From Aquisediminimonas sp031376385 (lineage in GTDB: Bacteria > Pseudomonadota > Alphaproteobacteria > Sphingomonadales > Sphingomonadaceae), in contig JANMDQ010000023.1 of assembly GCA_031376385.1 (NCBI GenBank), positions 496,001-560,000 of the forward strand: a DNA stretch of 64,000 nucleotides. Reading direction: 5' to 3'. Below are positions 1-8,914 of the stretch, piece after piece; the stretch's first letter is position 1, and each line of letters starts with the position of its first letter. Under the pieces are notes generated by a model. That model searched no databases, was not told where the DNA came from, and saw only the letters and a program-made list of their open reading frames with translations. Position numbers and translations under genes: made by a program.

Positions 1-2622
1 TTGGACGAAGAGATCAACATCAATCGCTTCGTCAAATCTGATGCCGAACCGGTTTTCTTTGCGCCATCGCACATCGCCAGAAAAGCTTAAGCCTTCGGCA
101 AATTCAACTGACACATGGTTGCCAATGGCGGCGTCTGAAGGCGCTTCAATCAAAGCGCCATTGGGCGAAATATTGCGGATCTTCACGCTATGGGTTTGCC
201 CTTCGCTCGTCAGCAGGGCAAAACGGAGCAACGACGTACGGGCCTCACGCGGGGTTTCTGACTTTTCGCGCACGATGTCAGGATTTTGGCTTGCCAGCGC
301 ACGGGCCAATGCGTCCTGAGGTGACAAGGGTTTACCGAAAATATAGCCTTGAATTTGTGAACAGCCCAGTGATCGGATGAGTTCAATCTCTCCCAATGTT
401 TCAGCGCCTTCGGCGACCGTTTCCATACCGAGCGAAGCCGCAAGGCCAACAATAGCCTGAATGATCGCGGCGTTGCGGCCCTGCGCATCGACGGCCCCGC
501 GCACAAAACTCTGATCAATCTTGATCTTGCTGAATGGCAGCCTCTTCAAATAGCCAAGCGAGGCATAGCCTGTACCAAAATCATCAAGGACAAGGCGAAT
601 GCCCATGCCCGTAATGGTGGCGAAGGTCTTTTCCGTTACCGCATCATCGGCAAGGAGAACGCCTTCTGTCACTTCCAGTTCTAACCGATTGGCGGCAAGC
701 CCGGTATCGGCGAGCGCGCGCATCAGAGTGGCGGGCAGGCTGGATGAGGCAAACTGGAGGGGAGAAAGATTGACGGCGATGCGCAAATGGGCGGGCCAAT
801 GGGCAGCTTCAGCACAGGCTTCGCGGATCACCCAATCGCCAATCCGGCCAATCAGCCCTATTTCTTCAGCAATCGGGATGAAAATTGCAGGCGATATCAT
901 TCCGCGCGTCGGGTGGTTCCATCGAACAAGAGCTTCAAAACCCGCCACTTCTTCGGTCTTGGCATCAACCACTGGCTGATAGACAACGCTCAGCTGTTGC
1001 TCCGTCAATACTTCGCGCAGATCATTTTCAAGGGCGCGCCGGGTTTTGGCGTCGGCATGCATTTCGGGCTGATAGAAGCGGTGAGTCCCTTTGCCTGCGG
1101 CCTTGGCAGCATAAAGCGCCAAGTCTGCGTTGCGGGTCAGCTCGTCTGGGTCATTGCCATCTGTTGGTGCCACTGAAATGCCAATGGTCGCCCCAATTTG
1201 AACCGTGGAGTCGCCAATCACATAAGGCAAAGTGAGCCGAGCGATAATCGCATCTGCAAGTTCCGCCAATTCTAGTCGATCAACGGTTTTGGGGATTACA
1301 ATGTTAAATTCATCGCCGCCAATGCGCCCAACTTGGCCGTGCGATCCAACCACTCGGGTCAGGCGCTGCCCGACAATCTTAAGCAGCGCGTCGCCCACAG
1401 GATGGCCTAGCGTATCATTCACATTTTTGAATCGATCAAGGTCAAGCAGAAAAAGCCCGAAACTGGGCTGCCGCTGCCGATCCGTTCGCACAAGGTCATC
1501 CAGCATTTGCCGCATCAACACGCGGTTGGGAAGGCCAGTCAGCGAGTCATAGAGCGCCAATTTAGTCGCATTGGCCTCTGACTTGCGTTCTGCCGTCAAG
1601 TCTGACCCACTGCCCAGAAATCCGATGCAATGGCCGTTACGATCAAGCGTTGGCGTGCCTGAAAGTGACCACCAGCGATCCTGCGCGATGACCGAACGGA
1701 CAATGAGCCCGCGGAACTCGAGCCCCGCCATCAGGGTAAAGCCCATCGTCCGTTCTACTTGAGTGTCGGCAAAATCGCCGGGCGCTTCAGTCACGAAAAG
1801 GCTTGAAAAAGGAACACCCTCCAATTCCTCGACAGTCGCACCTAACTGTGAAGCAAGTTGAGGGGACACATAGGTTAAATGACCATGATCATCCGTACCC
1901 CAGAACCAACCACGGCCACCCTTTTCAAACGCATGGATCAAATCCCCAGCGATGCGAGCATCTCTGGCAGTTTTGGATTTTTCTGAAAGGAATGACCAGC
2001 GTTTTGCCGAAAAAGACGCCACCAGCAGGATGGAAAAGATGGTGACGCCAGTCACAGCCACAATCAGCCAAATGTCATTAACATAAGCGAGGAAAACTAT
2101 GGTGGCAGCTGTCGCGCGGGCAGCAAATATAATTGGCAGCGCCATAGTCGCCAGCTTGCCAACGCCTAAAGCGCCAGCGGCAATAAGTGATATTTGCCAC
2201 GGCGCCTTCGTGGCGATTTGCAAGGCGATGGCCCAACTGGTCGCTGTGGCCAAATTGATCAGGCTTAGGATGGCGATGGCGGCACGAGGCTTGCTGCGCA
2301 GCAAAAACCTGCGAAAGACAGGGACGAATGTCAGGCTATCGCAGACCAAAATCACGACTGCGCATAACATGATCGGCGCAGCTAATCGGTCTCCTCCAAA
2401 GGGAACAGACGACAAAGCGATGAGAAGAGCAATGAAAATGGCAGACGCCGCGTTGACGACGGCCATCCACCGCATGCCGAGCAGAGTCAGCTCAATCAAA
2501 TGTCCCGTTTCAGTATCGATTGCGTCGCCTGATTTTGGGAGGCCCAGTATTTCACGGAGTCCGATGCGTTCAGGGACAACGGCCTGCTCGTCTGAAATTC
2601 TGCTGCGCAACCGTGCCGACAT
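1..2622 (-). CDS. Membrane PAS-GGDEF-EAL-PilZ cyclic-di-GMP turnover protein, C-terminus cut by window edge
   Basis: I translated the minus strand from an ATG at 2622; the frame stays open for 874 codons to position 1, so the stop lies outside the window. The N-terminal part (about residues 55-185) contains several hydrophobic segments, followed by a PAS-like region (about 215-330). A GGDEF domain follows, with intact GGDEF near residue 435, then an EAL domain beginning with EALVRWNHP near 563 and retaining NLS, EVTE, DDFGTGY and AEGAE. The last part (about 790-874) has NISPNG and a beta-rich stretch resembling PilZ, a c-di-GMP receptor domain. The usual RxxD inhibitory site before GGDEF is absent. 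Family knowledge: GGDEF makes and EAL degrades c-di-GMP at the inner membrane. The intact EAL motifs suggest phosphodiesterase activity; whether the cyclase half is active cannot be judged. It is divergent from ubiG. Confidence 0.9.
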   Translation of the reverse strand, partial: MSARLRSRISDEQAVVPERIGLREILGLPKSGDAIDTETGHLIELTLLGMRWMAVVNAASAIFIALLIALSSVPFGGDRLAAPIMLCAVVILVCDSLTFVPVFRRFLLRSKPRAAIAILSLINLATATSWAIALQIATKAPWQISLIAAGALGVGKLATMALPIIFAARATAATIVFLAYVNDIWLIVAVTGVTIFSILLVASFSAKRWSFLSEKSKTARDARIAGDLIHAFEKGGRGWFWGTDDHGHLTYVSPQLASQLGATVEELEGVPFSSLFVTEAPGDFADTQVERTMGFTLMAGLEFRGLIVRSVIAQDRWWSLSGTPTLDRNGHCIGFLGSGSDLTAERKSEANATKLALYDSLTGLPNRVLMRQMLDDLVRTDRQRQPSFGLFLLDLDRFKNVNDTLGHPVGDALLKIVGQRLTRVVGSHGQVGRIGGDEFNIVIPKTVDRLELAELADAIIARLTLPYVIGDSTVQIGATIGISVAPTDGNDPDELTRNADLALYAAKAAGKGTHRFYQPEMHADAKTRRALENDLREVLTEQQLSVVYQPVVDAKTEEVAGFEALVRWNHPTRGMISPAIFIPIAEEIGLIGRIGDWVIREACAEAAHWPAHLRIAVNLSPLQFASSSLPATLMRALADTGLAANRLELEVTEGVLLADDAVTEKTFATITGMGIRLVLDDFGTGYASLGYLKRLPFSKIKIDQSFVRGAVDAQGRNAAIIQAIVGLAASLGMETVAEGAETLGEIELIRSLGCSQIQGYIFGKPLSPQDALARALASQNPDIVREKSETPREARTSLLRFALLTSEGQTHSVKIRNISPNGALIEAPSDAAIGNHVSVEFAEGLSFSGDVRWRKENRFGIRFDEAIDVDLFVQ

Positions 2623-2778
2623 GAACGCCTACCAACTTTCCAACTTCGCCCGAAATGGAGGATGTTATAAGCTCGGCTTAGCAAAGGAGAGTTAAAGTCC
2701 TGTAAACCAAAGCGCCTCCCGTCACGCCCAGTTTTTGAAATGGGTTGATGAAAATCTTCACTCCTGTATCCCTCCGTT

Positions 2779-3507
2779 ATGGTTTCACTTCCCCAAACTA
2801 TTAAACGTGAAGAAGCAGCGCATTTCGGTCAACTCGCAGCCGATTGGTGGAATCCTGCAGGATCATCGGCGATGCTGCACAAGCTGAATCCCGTGCGCTT
2901 GCGCTTCGTTCGGGCCAGCATTGATACGCATTGGGGGGGTGATGGCCGCAGTTTGAAGCCGCTTGTCGGCAAAACAGCGCTGGATGTCGGCTGCGGTGCT
3001 GGACTGATGACAGAGGCGCTGGCCCGAATGGGCGCTGCCGTCACCGGGATTGATGCTGCGGCAGAAAATGTCGCTGTGGCGTCGGCTCACGCCAAGGCAC
3101 AGGGTCTGGATGTGTGTTACGCTTGTGCCGATGTTGCCGCCTTTGAAGGGCAGTACGATCTTGTGACATCAATGGAAGTAATCGAACATGTGGCTGAGCC
3201 CGCGCAGTTCGTGGCCTCGCTCTCATCGCGTCTTGCTCCTGGCGGGCTCATGATCCTCTCCACCCCCAATCGCACGCGTCTTTCCAAACTGGGGCTGATC
3301 ACCATTGGCGAAGGGCTCGGCCAGATCCCAAAGGGTACGCATCACTGGGACGCCTTTTTGAAGCCGGAAGAGTTGACAGCCATGGTTGAGGGTGGGGGGT
3401 TGACCGTCACCGAGACTAGAGGTTTATCCTTCAATCCTGCCAAAGGATTTGCGCTGTCGGATGACTTGTCCCTCAACTATCTGATGGCAATAGAACGCCG
3501 CGACTAA
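2779..3507 (+). CDS. ubiG: Ubiquinone biosynthesis O-methyltransferase UbiG
   Basis: The 242-residue protein has the size and layout of UbiG, the SAM-dependent enzyme performing both O-methylations in ubiquinone synthesis. The N-terminus has the typical HFGQLAADWWNP segment. The SAM-binding motif LDVGCGAG lies at about residues 68-75, followed by an acidic GIDAA strand, and MEVIEHV and LSTPNRT further on. The ATG is the first start after the divergent promoter region; no strong Shine-Dalgarno is visible. Its stop overlaps the stop of convergent dinB by a few bases. ubiE and ubiB lie about 40 kb away, so the ubiquinone genes are dispersed. Confidence 0.95.
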   Translation: MVSLPQTIKREEAAHFGQLAADWWNPAGSSAMLHKLNPVRLRFVRASIDTHWGGDGRSLKPLVGKTALDVGCGAGLMTEALARMGAAVTGIDAAAENVAVASAHAKAQGLDVCYACADVAAFEGQYDLVTSMEVIEHVAEPAQFVASLSSRLAPGGLMILSTPNRTRLSKLGLITIGEGLGQIPKGTHHWDAFLKPEELTAMVEGGGLTVTETRGLSFNPAKGFALSDDLSLNYLMAIERRD

Positions 3508-4580
3508 AGCAGCAGCATCTCATGATCAGGCGGCTCGTCGCCACTTATGAGCCCCGAAAGCGTTGCGCCCAAAAGGCGCACTCCGGCGCGTAAAGGCAGG
3601 ACGCCGTCCAGCAACTGGCTAATCACATCTGCCATTGCATCAGCATTTGATACGGGTTGCGAGAGAGAGCGGCTGCGCGTGATCGTTTTGAAATCTTCAT
3701 AGCGCAGCTTGAATGTGACGGTCCTTCCGCTGATCCCGCGTTTTTCGCAGTGACGCGCGATGCTGGCGATCAGTGGCACCAGTGCCTCCATACACGCCTG
3801 TCGCGTGGTCAAATTCTCAGCGAACGTGGTTTCTGATCCAATCGATTTGCGCACCTGATCTGGGTTGACGGGACGGTGATCGATCCCCCGCGATGCCCAA
3901 TAATAGTAAGTGCCGCTTTTGCCAAAATTGCGATCGAGCATGATCCGGTCTTGCAACCGCAAGTCCGCACCTGTTTTAATCGCCAGCGCCTCCATCTTCG
4001 CGGCAGTTGCCGGACCAATCCCGTGGAATTTACGCACAGGCAGAGTGGCGACAAAGTCGGCGCCTTGGGCTGGCTTGATGACGCACAAACCGTTCGGTTT
4101 ATTGATGTCGGATGCGATTTTTGCGAGGAATTTATTGTAAGACACACCGGCTGACGCGGTCAGGCCTGTCACTGACTCAATCTCCGCGCGGATAGCCTCT
4201 GCGATACGGGTGGCGGACGGTTCATTCGCGCTATTTTCAGTGACATCCAGATAAGCTTCATCCAGCGACAGCGGCTGGACCAGCGGCGTCCATTTGAGAA
4301 ATATCTCCCGTATTTGAGCAGAGACCGCGCGGTAAATCTCAAACCGGTGCGGCACAAAAATGAGATCAGGGCACAGCCTGCGTGCACGGCTGCCGGGCAT
4401 AGCGGATTTCACCCCAAATTTACGGGCTTCGTAACTGGCGGCTGCCACGACTCCTCGTTCTGATGCGCCGCCCACAGCGACAGGCTTGCCGCGCAGTTCG
4501 GGGAAATCCCGCTGTTCGCAGGAAGCAAAAAAAGCGTCCATATCGATATGGATGATCTTGCGGGGAGGCCCGTGTTCCAT
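3504..4580 (-). CDS. dinB: DNA polymerase IV (Y-family translesion polymerase)
   Basis: From the ATG at 4580 the protein is 358 residues, normal for DinB. IHIDMDAFFASCEQRD at about residues 10-25 supplies the first catalytic Asp, and SLDEAYLD at 105-112 the Asp-Glu pair. The YNKFLAKIASDINKP and HGIGPATAAKM motifs are typical of the palm and the thumb HhH region. An in-frame ATG at 4658 would add 26 residues that do not look conserved, so I prefer 4580. The role is error-prone synthesis past DNA lesions. A GTTC-N7-GTTC box overlaps the chosen start codon, consistent with but not proof of SOS control. No C-terminal beta-clamp peptide is obvious. Confidence 0.93.
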   Translation of the reverse strand: MEHGPPRKIIHIDMDAFFASCEQRDFPELRGKPVAVGGASERGVVAAASYEARKFGVKSAMPGSRARRLCPDLIFVPHRFEIYRAVSAQIREIFLKWTPLVQPLSLDEAYLDVTENSANEPSATRIAEAIRAEIESVTGLTASAGVSYNKFLAKIASDINKPNGLCVIKPAQGADFVATLPVRKFHGIGPATAAKMEALAIKTGADLRLQDRIMLDRNFGKSGTYYYWASRGIDHRPVNPDQVRKSIGSETTFAENLTTRQACMEALVPLIASIARHCEKRGISGRTVTFKLRYEDFKTITRSRSLSQPVSNADAMADVISQLLDGVLPLRAGVRLLGATLSGLISGDEPPDHEMLLL

Positions 4581-4588
4581 TTTCGTTC
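4574..4588. promoter_or_regulatory. Candidate alphaproteobacterial LexA box at dinB start
   Basis: A direct repeat GTTC, seven bases, GTTC lies across the proposed dinB start codon. This spacing is the LexA operator of many alphaproteobacteria. About two such matches are expected by chance in a window this size, so the support is its position on an SOS-type gene, not rarity. Overlap with the start codon is an unusual location. Confidence 0.4.
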
Positions 4589-4660
4589 TGATATCGTGTC
4601 GTGGCAGCGCTGGCAACATCCGCGATGGAAAGTGTCGCCATAGTCTGTTAGCCCGCATCC

Positions 4661-6931
4661 ATGCCTATTTCCGCAGCAACAGCATCCCGAGAAATCCTAA
4701 GCCGTCTTCATGATGTCATGGCCTCCCGCTCCAGCACACAGGCAAAGCTTAACCAAGTCACTAATGTGATTGGCGAAGTCTTGGGTAGCGAGGTTTGTTC
4801 CATCTATCTCCGCCGCGAAGGCGTGTTGGAACTCTTTGCCACGAGGGGACTGAAACAAGAAGCAGTACACGTCACAAAGCTTGCATTGGGCGAAGGCTTG
4901 GTTGGCACGATAGCTGAACAAATTGCGACGCTGAACCTGGACGAAGCGACCAGCCACCCTGATTTTGCGTACCGCCCCGAAACCGGCGAAGATTTGTTTC
5001 ACAGTTTTGCCGGCGTGCCAATCATCCGCAAGGAAGATGCTGTCGGCGTGCTCTGCGTTCAACATGTCGACTCGCGTCGCTACGAAGAGGTGGAAATTGA
5101 GGCGCTTCAAACCGTTGCGATGGTGCTGTCTGAACTGATTGCCAACGCAGACCTGATCGACAATGCCGAACAGCGCGGATCCAAAATTCAAGCGAGCGGC
5201 GCAGACACGCTCAGCGGACTGAAACTTGTTGACGGTATGGCGCGCGGCCACGCGGTCTTTCACCAGCCCCGCGTCGCCATTGAACATACCGTGGCCGAAG
5301 ACACTGAGGCAGAGCGCCACCGCGTCTATGCAGCGTTCGATAAAATGCGCGAACAGATTGAGCGGATGGCGTCTGAGGCCGAATTCGGTGTCGAGGGCGA
5401 ACACCGTGAAATCCTCGAAATGTATAAAATGTTTGCCTATGATGAAGGCTGGCGGCGGCGGATAAACGAAGCGATTGATGGTGGCCTGACGGCTGAGGCG
5501 GCAATTGAACGGGTGCAGCAGCGCACCCGGATGCGGATGCGCCAGATCGACGATCCCTTGCTCGCCGAACGCATGCACGATCTGGAGGATATGTCGAACC
5601 GGCTGATCCGTACCGTATCTGGCCAGATGGGGTCTGCGGCGCAAGCTGGGCTAAGGCAAGACACAATTCTGATCGCACGCAATCTGGGGCCAGCCGAGTT
5701 GCTGGAATATGACAGGCGACGGTTAAAAGGCGTGATCCTGGAAGAAGGATCGCTCACTTCTCATGTTACGATCGTAGCCCGCGCGATGAGCATCCCTGTG
5801 CTTGGGCGCGTTGCTAATATCAGGCGGTTGATTGGCGATGGTGATCTCATCCTCCTCGACGGCAATCGGTCCAGCGCTTTCATTCGTCCGACTACGGCGA
5901 TGGAGGAAGCTTTTGAGGGCAAACTGACGATCAGCCAGAAACGCCGGGCAAGCTATGCGGCGCTCAAATCACAAAAGCCGATTACCAAGGACGGGCAGCG
6001 CATCACCCTTATGTGCAACGCGGGGCTGCGCGATGATATTGCGGCGCTCGACATCACTGGCGCGGACGGCATCGGCTTGTTTCGCACCGAGTTTCAGTTT
6101 CTTGTGTCGGCGACGATGCCGCAGCGTGAACGGCAGCAGCGGCTATACCGCGATGTGCTGGATGCAGCGGGCGAGCGACCGGTTATTTTTCGCACGGTGG
6201 ATATCGGTGGGGACAAGGCCTTGCCCTATCTCCGCAATGATGAGGGCGAGGAGGAGAACCCGGCCATGGGCTGGCGCGCGCTTCGCCTGGCTATGGGCCG
6301 CGAGGGGCTAATGAAGTCCCAAGCACGAGCTTTGCTGGAGGCTGCCGCCGGACGGACGCTGCACGTCATGTTTCCGATGGTGTCAGAGCCGTGGGAGTTT
6401 GAACAAGCGCGCGATCTGTTTGAAAAGCAGAAGAAATGGATGGCAGGTCAAGGGCGCCAATTGCCACTGCGCATCCATTATGGTGCGATGCTTGAGGTTC
6501 CGGCGCTTGCCGAATGTCTCGACATGCTGTTGCCGCAACTGGATTTCATATCCGTTGGCACCAATGATCTGACACAGTTTCTCTTTGCCGCTGACCGGGC
6601 CAACCCCAAACTGGCCGAACGGTATGACTGGCTTAGCCCTGCCATCTTGCGCTTTCTGCGGCGCGTGACAGGTGAAGCTAATGCGGCAAAAGTTCCCATT
6701 GCCATTTGTGGAGAAATGGGAGGACGGACGCTCGAAGCCATGGCACTGATTGGGATGGGCATTGACCGCTTGTCAGTTACACCTGCTGCGATTGGGCCGC
6801 TTAAAGCGATGATCCGATCCCTTGATGCCTCTGAAATCAAAGCGAAAATGCAAACTTGGTTTGAACGGCCCACGCGAGAGTTGCGTGCGGAGTTGGAGCT
6901 CTGGGCCAAAGAGAAGGGCGTCGAACTCTGA
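4661..6931 (+). CDS. ptsP: Phosphoenolpyruvate-protein phosphotransferase PtsP (EI-Ntr)
   Basis: This 756-residue protein has an N-terminal GAF domain (about residues 20-165) followed by the PTS enzyme I modules. The phosphohistidine lies in GSLTSHVTIVARA (His368), and the C-terminal PEP-binding barrel has GIGLFRTEFQFL, FRTVDIGGDK and ICGEMGG. The GAF domain makes it the nitrogen-type enzyme I, which starts the PEP to PtsP to NPr to EIIA-Ntr phosphorelay rather than importing sugars. The relay regulates carbon/nitrogen balance, potassium or polymer metabolism in alphaproteobacteria (family knowledge). NPr and EIIA are not in this window. The gene starts 80 bp from the dinB start, so the two share a divergent control region. 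Confidence 0.95.
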   Translation: MPISAATASREILSRLHDVMASRSSTQAKLNQVTNVIGEVLGSEVCSIYLRREGVLELFATRGLKQEAVHVTKLALGEGLVGTIAEQIATLNLDEATSHPDFAYRPETGEDLFHSFAGVPIIRKEDAVGVLCVQHVDSRRYEEVEIEALQTVAMVLSELIANADLIDNAEQRGSKIQASGADTLSGLKLVDGMARGHAVFHQPRVAIEHTVAEDTEAERHRVYAAFDKMREQIERMASEAEFGVEGEHREILEMYKMFAYDEGWRRRINEAIDGGLTAEAAIERVQQRTRMRMRQIDDPLLAERMHDLEDMSNRLIRTVSGQMGSAAQAGLRQDTILIARNLGPAELLEYDRRRLKGVILEEGSLTSHVTIVARAMSIPVLGRVANIRRLIGDGDLILLDGNRSSAFIRPTTAMEEAFEGKLTISQKRRASYAALKSQKPITKDGQRITLMCNAGLRDDIAALDITGADGIGLFRTEFQFLVSATMPQRERQQRLYRDVLDAAGERPVIFRTVDIGGDKALPYLRNDEGEEENPAMGWRALRLAMGREGLMKSQARALLEAAAGRTLHVMFPMVSEPWEFEQARDLFEKQKKWMAGQGRQLPLRIHYGAMLEVPALAECLDMLLPQLDFISVGTNDLTQFLFAADRANPKLAERYDWLSPAILRFLRRVTGEANAAKVPIAICGEMGGRTLEAMALIGMGIDRLSVTPAAIGPLKAMIRSLDASEIKAKMQTWFERPTRELRAELELWAKEKGVEL

Positions 6932-7040
6932 CAAAGCGAAGCATGAGCCGGTCAGGCCGGTTGCCACGCTAGATTCACCGATTGACTTATGCCCTGATCG
7001 TTGAAAGAACGCTGCAAAATACGGGTCGGGAGTATCTAGT

Positions 7041-7868
7041 GTGATCGCGGAGGGTGAAGGCGAGTCTGTCCTGTTTCCAGAACGTGTCGGTGATCGGTTA
7101 AAGGCAGCACGCCTGACCGCTGGGCTGGACCTGTCTGATGTTGCAACGAAGACGCGAATACCACTTCGTCACCTGACGGCCATTGAAGGGGGTGACTATA
7201 ACAGCTTACCCTCACCCACCTATTCCATTGGCTTTGTAAAAGCTTACGCTCGCACAGTAGGCGCCGATGAAGTGGCGCTTGCCGCAGCTTTGCGATTGGA
7301 ACTTGGCCAACACCCCCCAGAAGAACGCTATGAGCCATCTTTCATCGAAGAGGGACCAGGCGGCCCCATTCCAACGCGCGGTTTGGCGATTACAGCGGCA
7401 CTTATTGGGCTGGCCATCGTGGGTGCCTATCTCATTTGGTTCAGCCCGTGGGCAGTTGACCGGGCTGCACTTGAGCCTGCGACGGAACAAGTCGCTGAAC
7501 CGTCTGCGCCTGCGCCCGCCACCAATGCTGCGACGCCTGCACCAGTTGCAGCCGTCAATGCGCAGGGCGATGTGACTCTGACCGCCAAGGATAAGGTTTG
7601 GATGCGGGTCTATGATGCGAATGATAAGGTCTTGTTTGAAAAGGAAATGGCGGCGGGTGAGCGCTATTTAGTGCCAGCAGATGCCAATAATCCGATGATC
7701 CGTACCGGGCGCGCTGATCTTATTGGCGTTACTGTGGCGGGCCGCGAAGTGGCAGCGCTCGGCCCTGCCGAACGTACCGTGAAGGATGTTGGGGTTAGCG
7801 CCAAGGCACTGGCTGAACGTCAACCCACTGTGCCAACTGTTCCCGTTTCGGCGACACCCCGCCCTTGA
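7041..7868 (+). CDS. RodZ-like helix-turn-helix membrane protein
   Basis: A GTG-start protein of 275 residues. An N-terminal HTH_25-type domain (about residues 12-85, with VGDRLKAARLTAGL, TKTRIPLRHLTAIE and SLPSPTYSIGFVKAYAR) is followed by one transmembrane segment (about 113-135), a Pro/Ala-rich linker, and a C-terminal beta-rich DUF4115-like domain from about residue 175. This is the RodZ architecture, in which a cytoplasmic HTH binds MreB and the C-terminus faces the periplasm. The linker is short compared with enterobacterial RodZ. The next gene overlaps or abuts it, suggesting co-transcription with the cpoB-like gene and tilS. Confidence 0.8.
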   Translation: MIAEGEGESVLFPERVGDRLKAARLTAGLDLSDVATKTRIPLRHLTAIEGGDYNSLPSPTYSIGFVKAYARTVGADEVALAAALRLELGQHPPEERYEPSFIEEGPGGPIPTRGLAITAALIGLAIVGAYLIWFSPWAVDRAALEPATEQVAEPSAPAPATNAATPAPVAAVNAQGDVTLTAKDKVWMRVYDANDKVLFEKEMAAGERYLVPADANNPMIRTGRADLIGVTVAGREVAALGPAERTVKDVGVSAKALAERQPTVPTVPVSATPRP

Positions 7869-7927
7869 TCCGGCGAGTCTGCTCAGGCAAAGAGAGTGCG
7901 ATGTCATCGTTTGTGAGGAGTGCCCCG

Positions 7928-8914
7928 ATGCGGACTGCCCTGTTTATTGCTGTCCTGACTGCCAGCGTCATACCCATTCCCGCTACGGCGCAAAGCGACA
8001 CAGTGAGCCTGCGCGTCGGCAAGCTTGAAAAGGAAATGAAGGCAGTTCAGCGCAAAGTTTTTCCAAACGGTGTTGCAGTGGAACCAGAAATGGGGGGTAC
8101 ACAGCCCGGAATGGCCATTGGATCGCCATCTTCGGCCCCTATTGCAGACCTGACAGCGCGGGTTGATGCGCTGGAATCGCAGTTGAAAACCATCACAGGT
8201 CAAGTCGAACAACAGGGCTTTCGGTTGAAAAAACTCGAAGACGGAATGAAGGCCGCCGATACACGCTTGAAGGCGCTGGAGCCTGTTGTTGAAACCCCAA
8301 CCGCTGCCACTGGTGGGCCAGTCGTTGGCCCCATGGATGTGGCGACGCCAGCTGCCGCCAAACCCGCTCCAGTTGTTGTTGCGGCAGTGAAGACGGCGCC
8401 TAAGCCGTCCTCAACTGCCATTGCAAAGCCGACGGCACCGACGGCGCGGCCAGCCTCCACGGGCAAAGCCGATCCTAAGCGTAAAGCTCTGATCGACGCC
8501 GTAGAAATTCCGGCCAGCAATGACGCAGTCGAAGACAGCTATTCCTACGGATACCGCCTATGGCAGGCAAAGCTTTATCCCGAGGCCCAGACCAAGCTAA
8601 AAGAATTTGTCGCGAAAAACCCATCACATAAGCGGGCAAGCTATGCCCAGAACCTTCTGGGCCGCGCCTATCTGGATGAAGGCAAGCCAGCTTTGGCTTC
8701 CGTTGCATTCTATGACAATTATCAGAAAATGCCGCGTGGGGAGCGAGCGCCGGAAAGTCTCTACTATTTGGGCGTGGCCCTCACCAAGCTCAACAAACCT
8801 GCGGATGCTTGCAAGGTCTACCGCGAATTTGAGGATGTTTACGGTGCGCGCGCGGCTGGGGATTTGAAGGCCCGCGTGACCAAGGGACGCGCGGATGCCA
8901 AGTGCACCGCCTGA
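7928..8914 (+). CDS. CpoB/YbgF-like periplasmic TPR protein
   Basis: I chose the ATG at 7928 because GAGGAG lies just upstream at good spacing and the protein then starts with a signal peptide (MRTALFIAVLTA to ATAQS). An in-frame upstream extension to 7865 would overlap the previous gene. After the signal come a coiled-coil part (about residues 25-100), an Ala/Pro/Lys-rich linker, and a C-terminal tetratricopeptide region (about 195-325: SYGYRLWQAKLYPEAQ, LLGRAYLDEGKP, YYLGVALTKLNK). This is the layout of CpoB/YbgF, which works with Tol-Pal during envelope constriction. tol and pal genes are not adjacent, so the assignment rests on architecture. It overlaps tilS by 20 bp. Confidence 0.82.
   Translation: MRTALFIAVLTASVIPIPATAQSDTVSLRVGKLEKEMKAVQRKVFPNGVAVEPEMGGTQPGMAIGSPSSAPIADLTARVDALESQLKTITGQVEQQGFRLKKLEDGMKAADTRLKALEPVVETPTAATGGPVVGPMDVATPAAAKPAPVVVAAVKTAPKPSSTAIAKPTAPTARPASTGKADPKRKALIDAVEIPASNDAVEDSYSYGYRLWQAKLYPEAQTKLKEFVAKNPSHKRASYAQNLLGRAYLDEGKPALASVAFYDNYQKMPRGERAPESLYYLGVALTKLNKPADACKVYREFEDVYGARAAGDLKARVTKGRADAKCTA

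Noticed and set aside
4697..5644. A 315-codon minus-strand frame opposite ptsP
   Set aside because: ptsP motifs run through the whole region; the antisense product matches nothing and lacks a ribosome-binding site.
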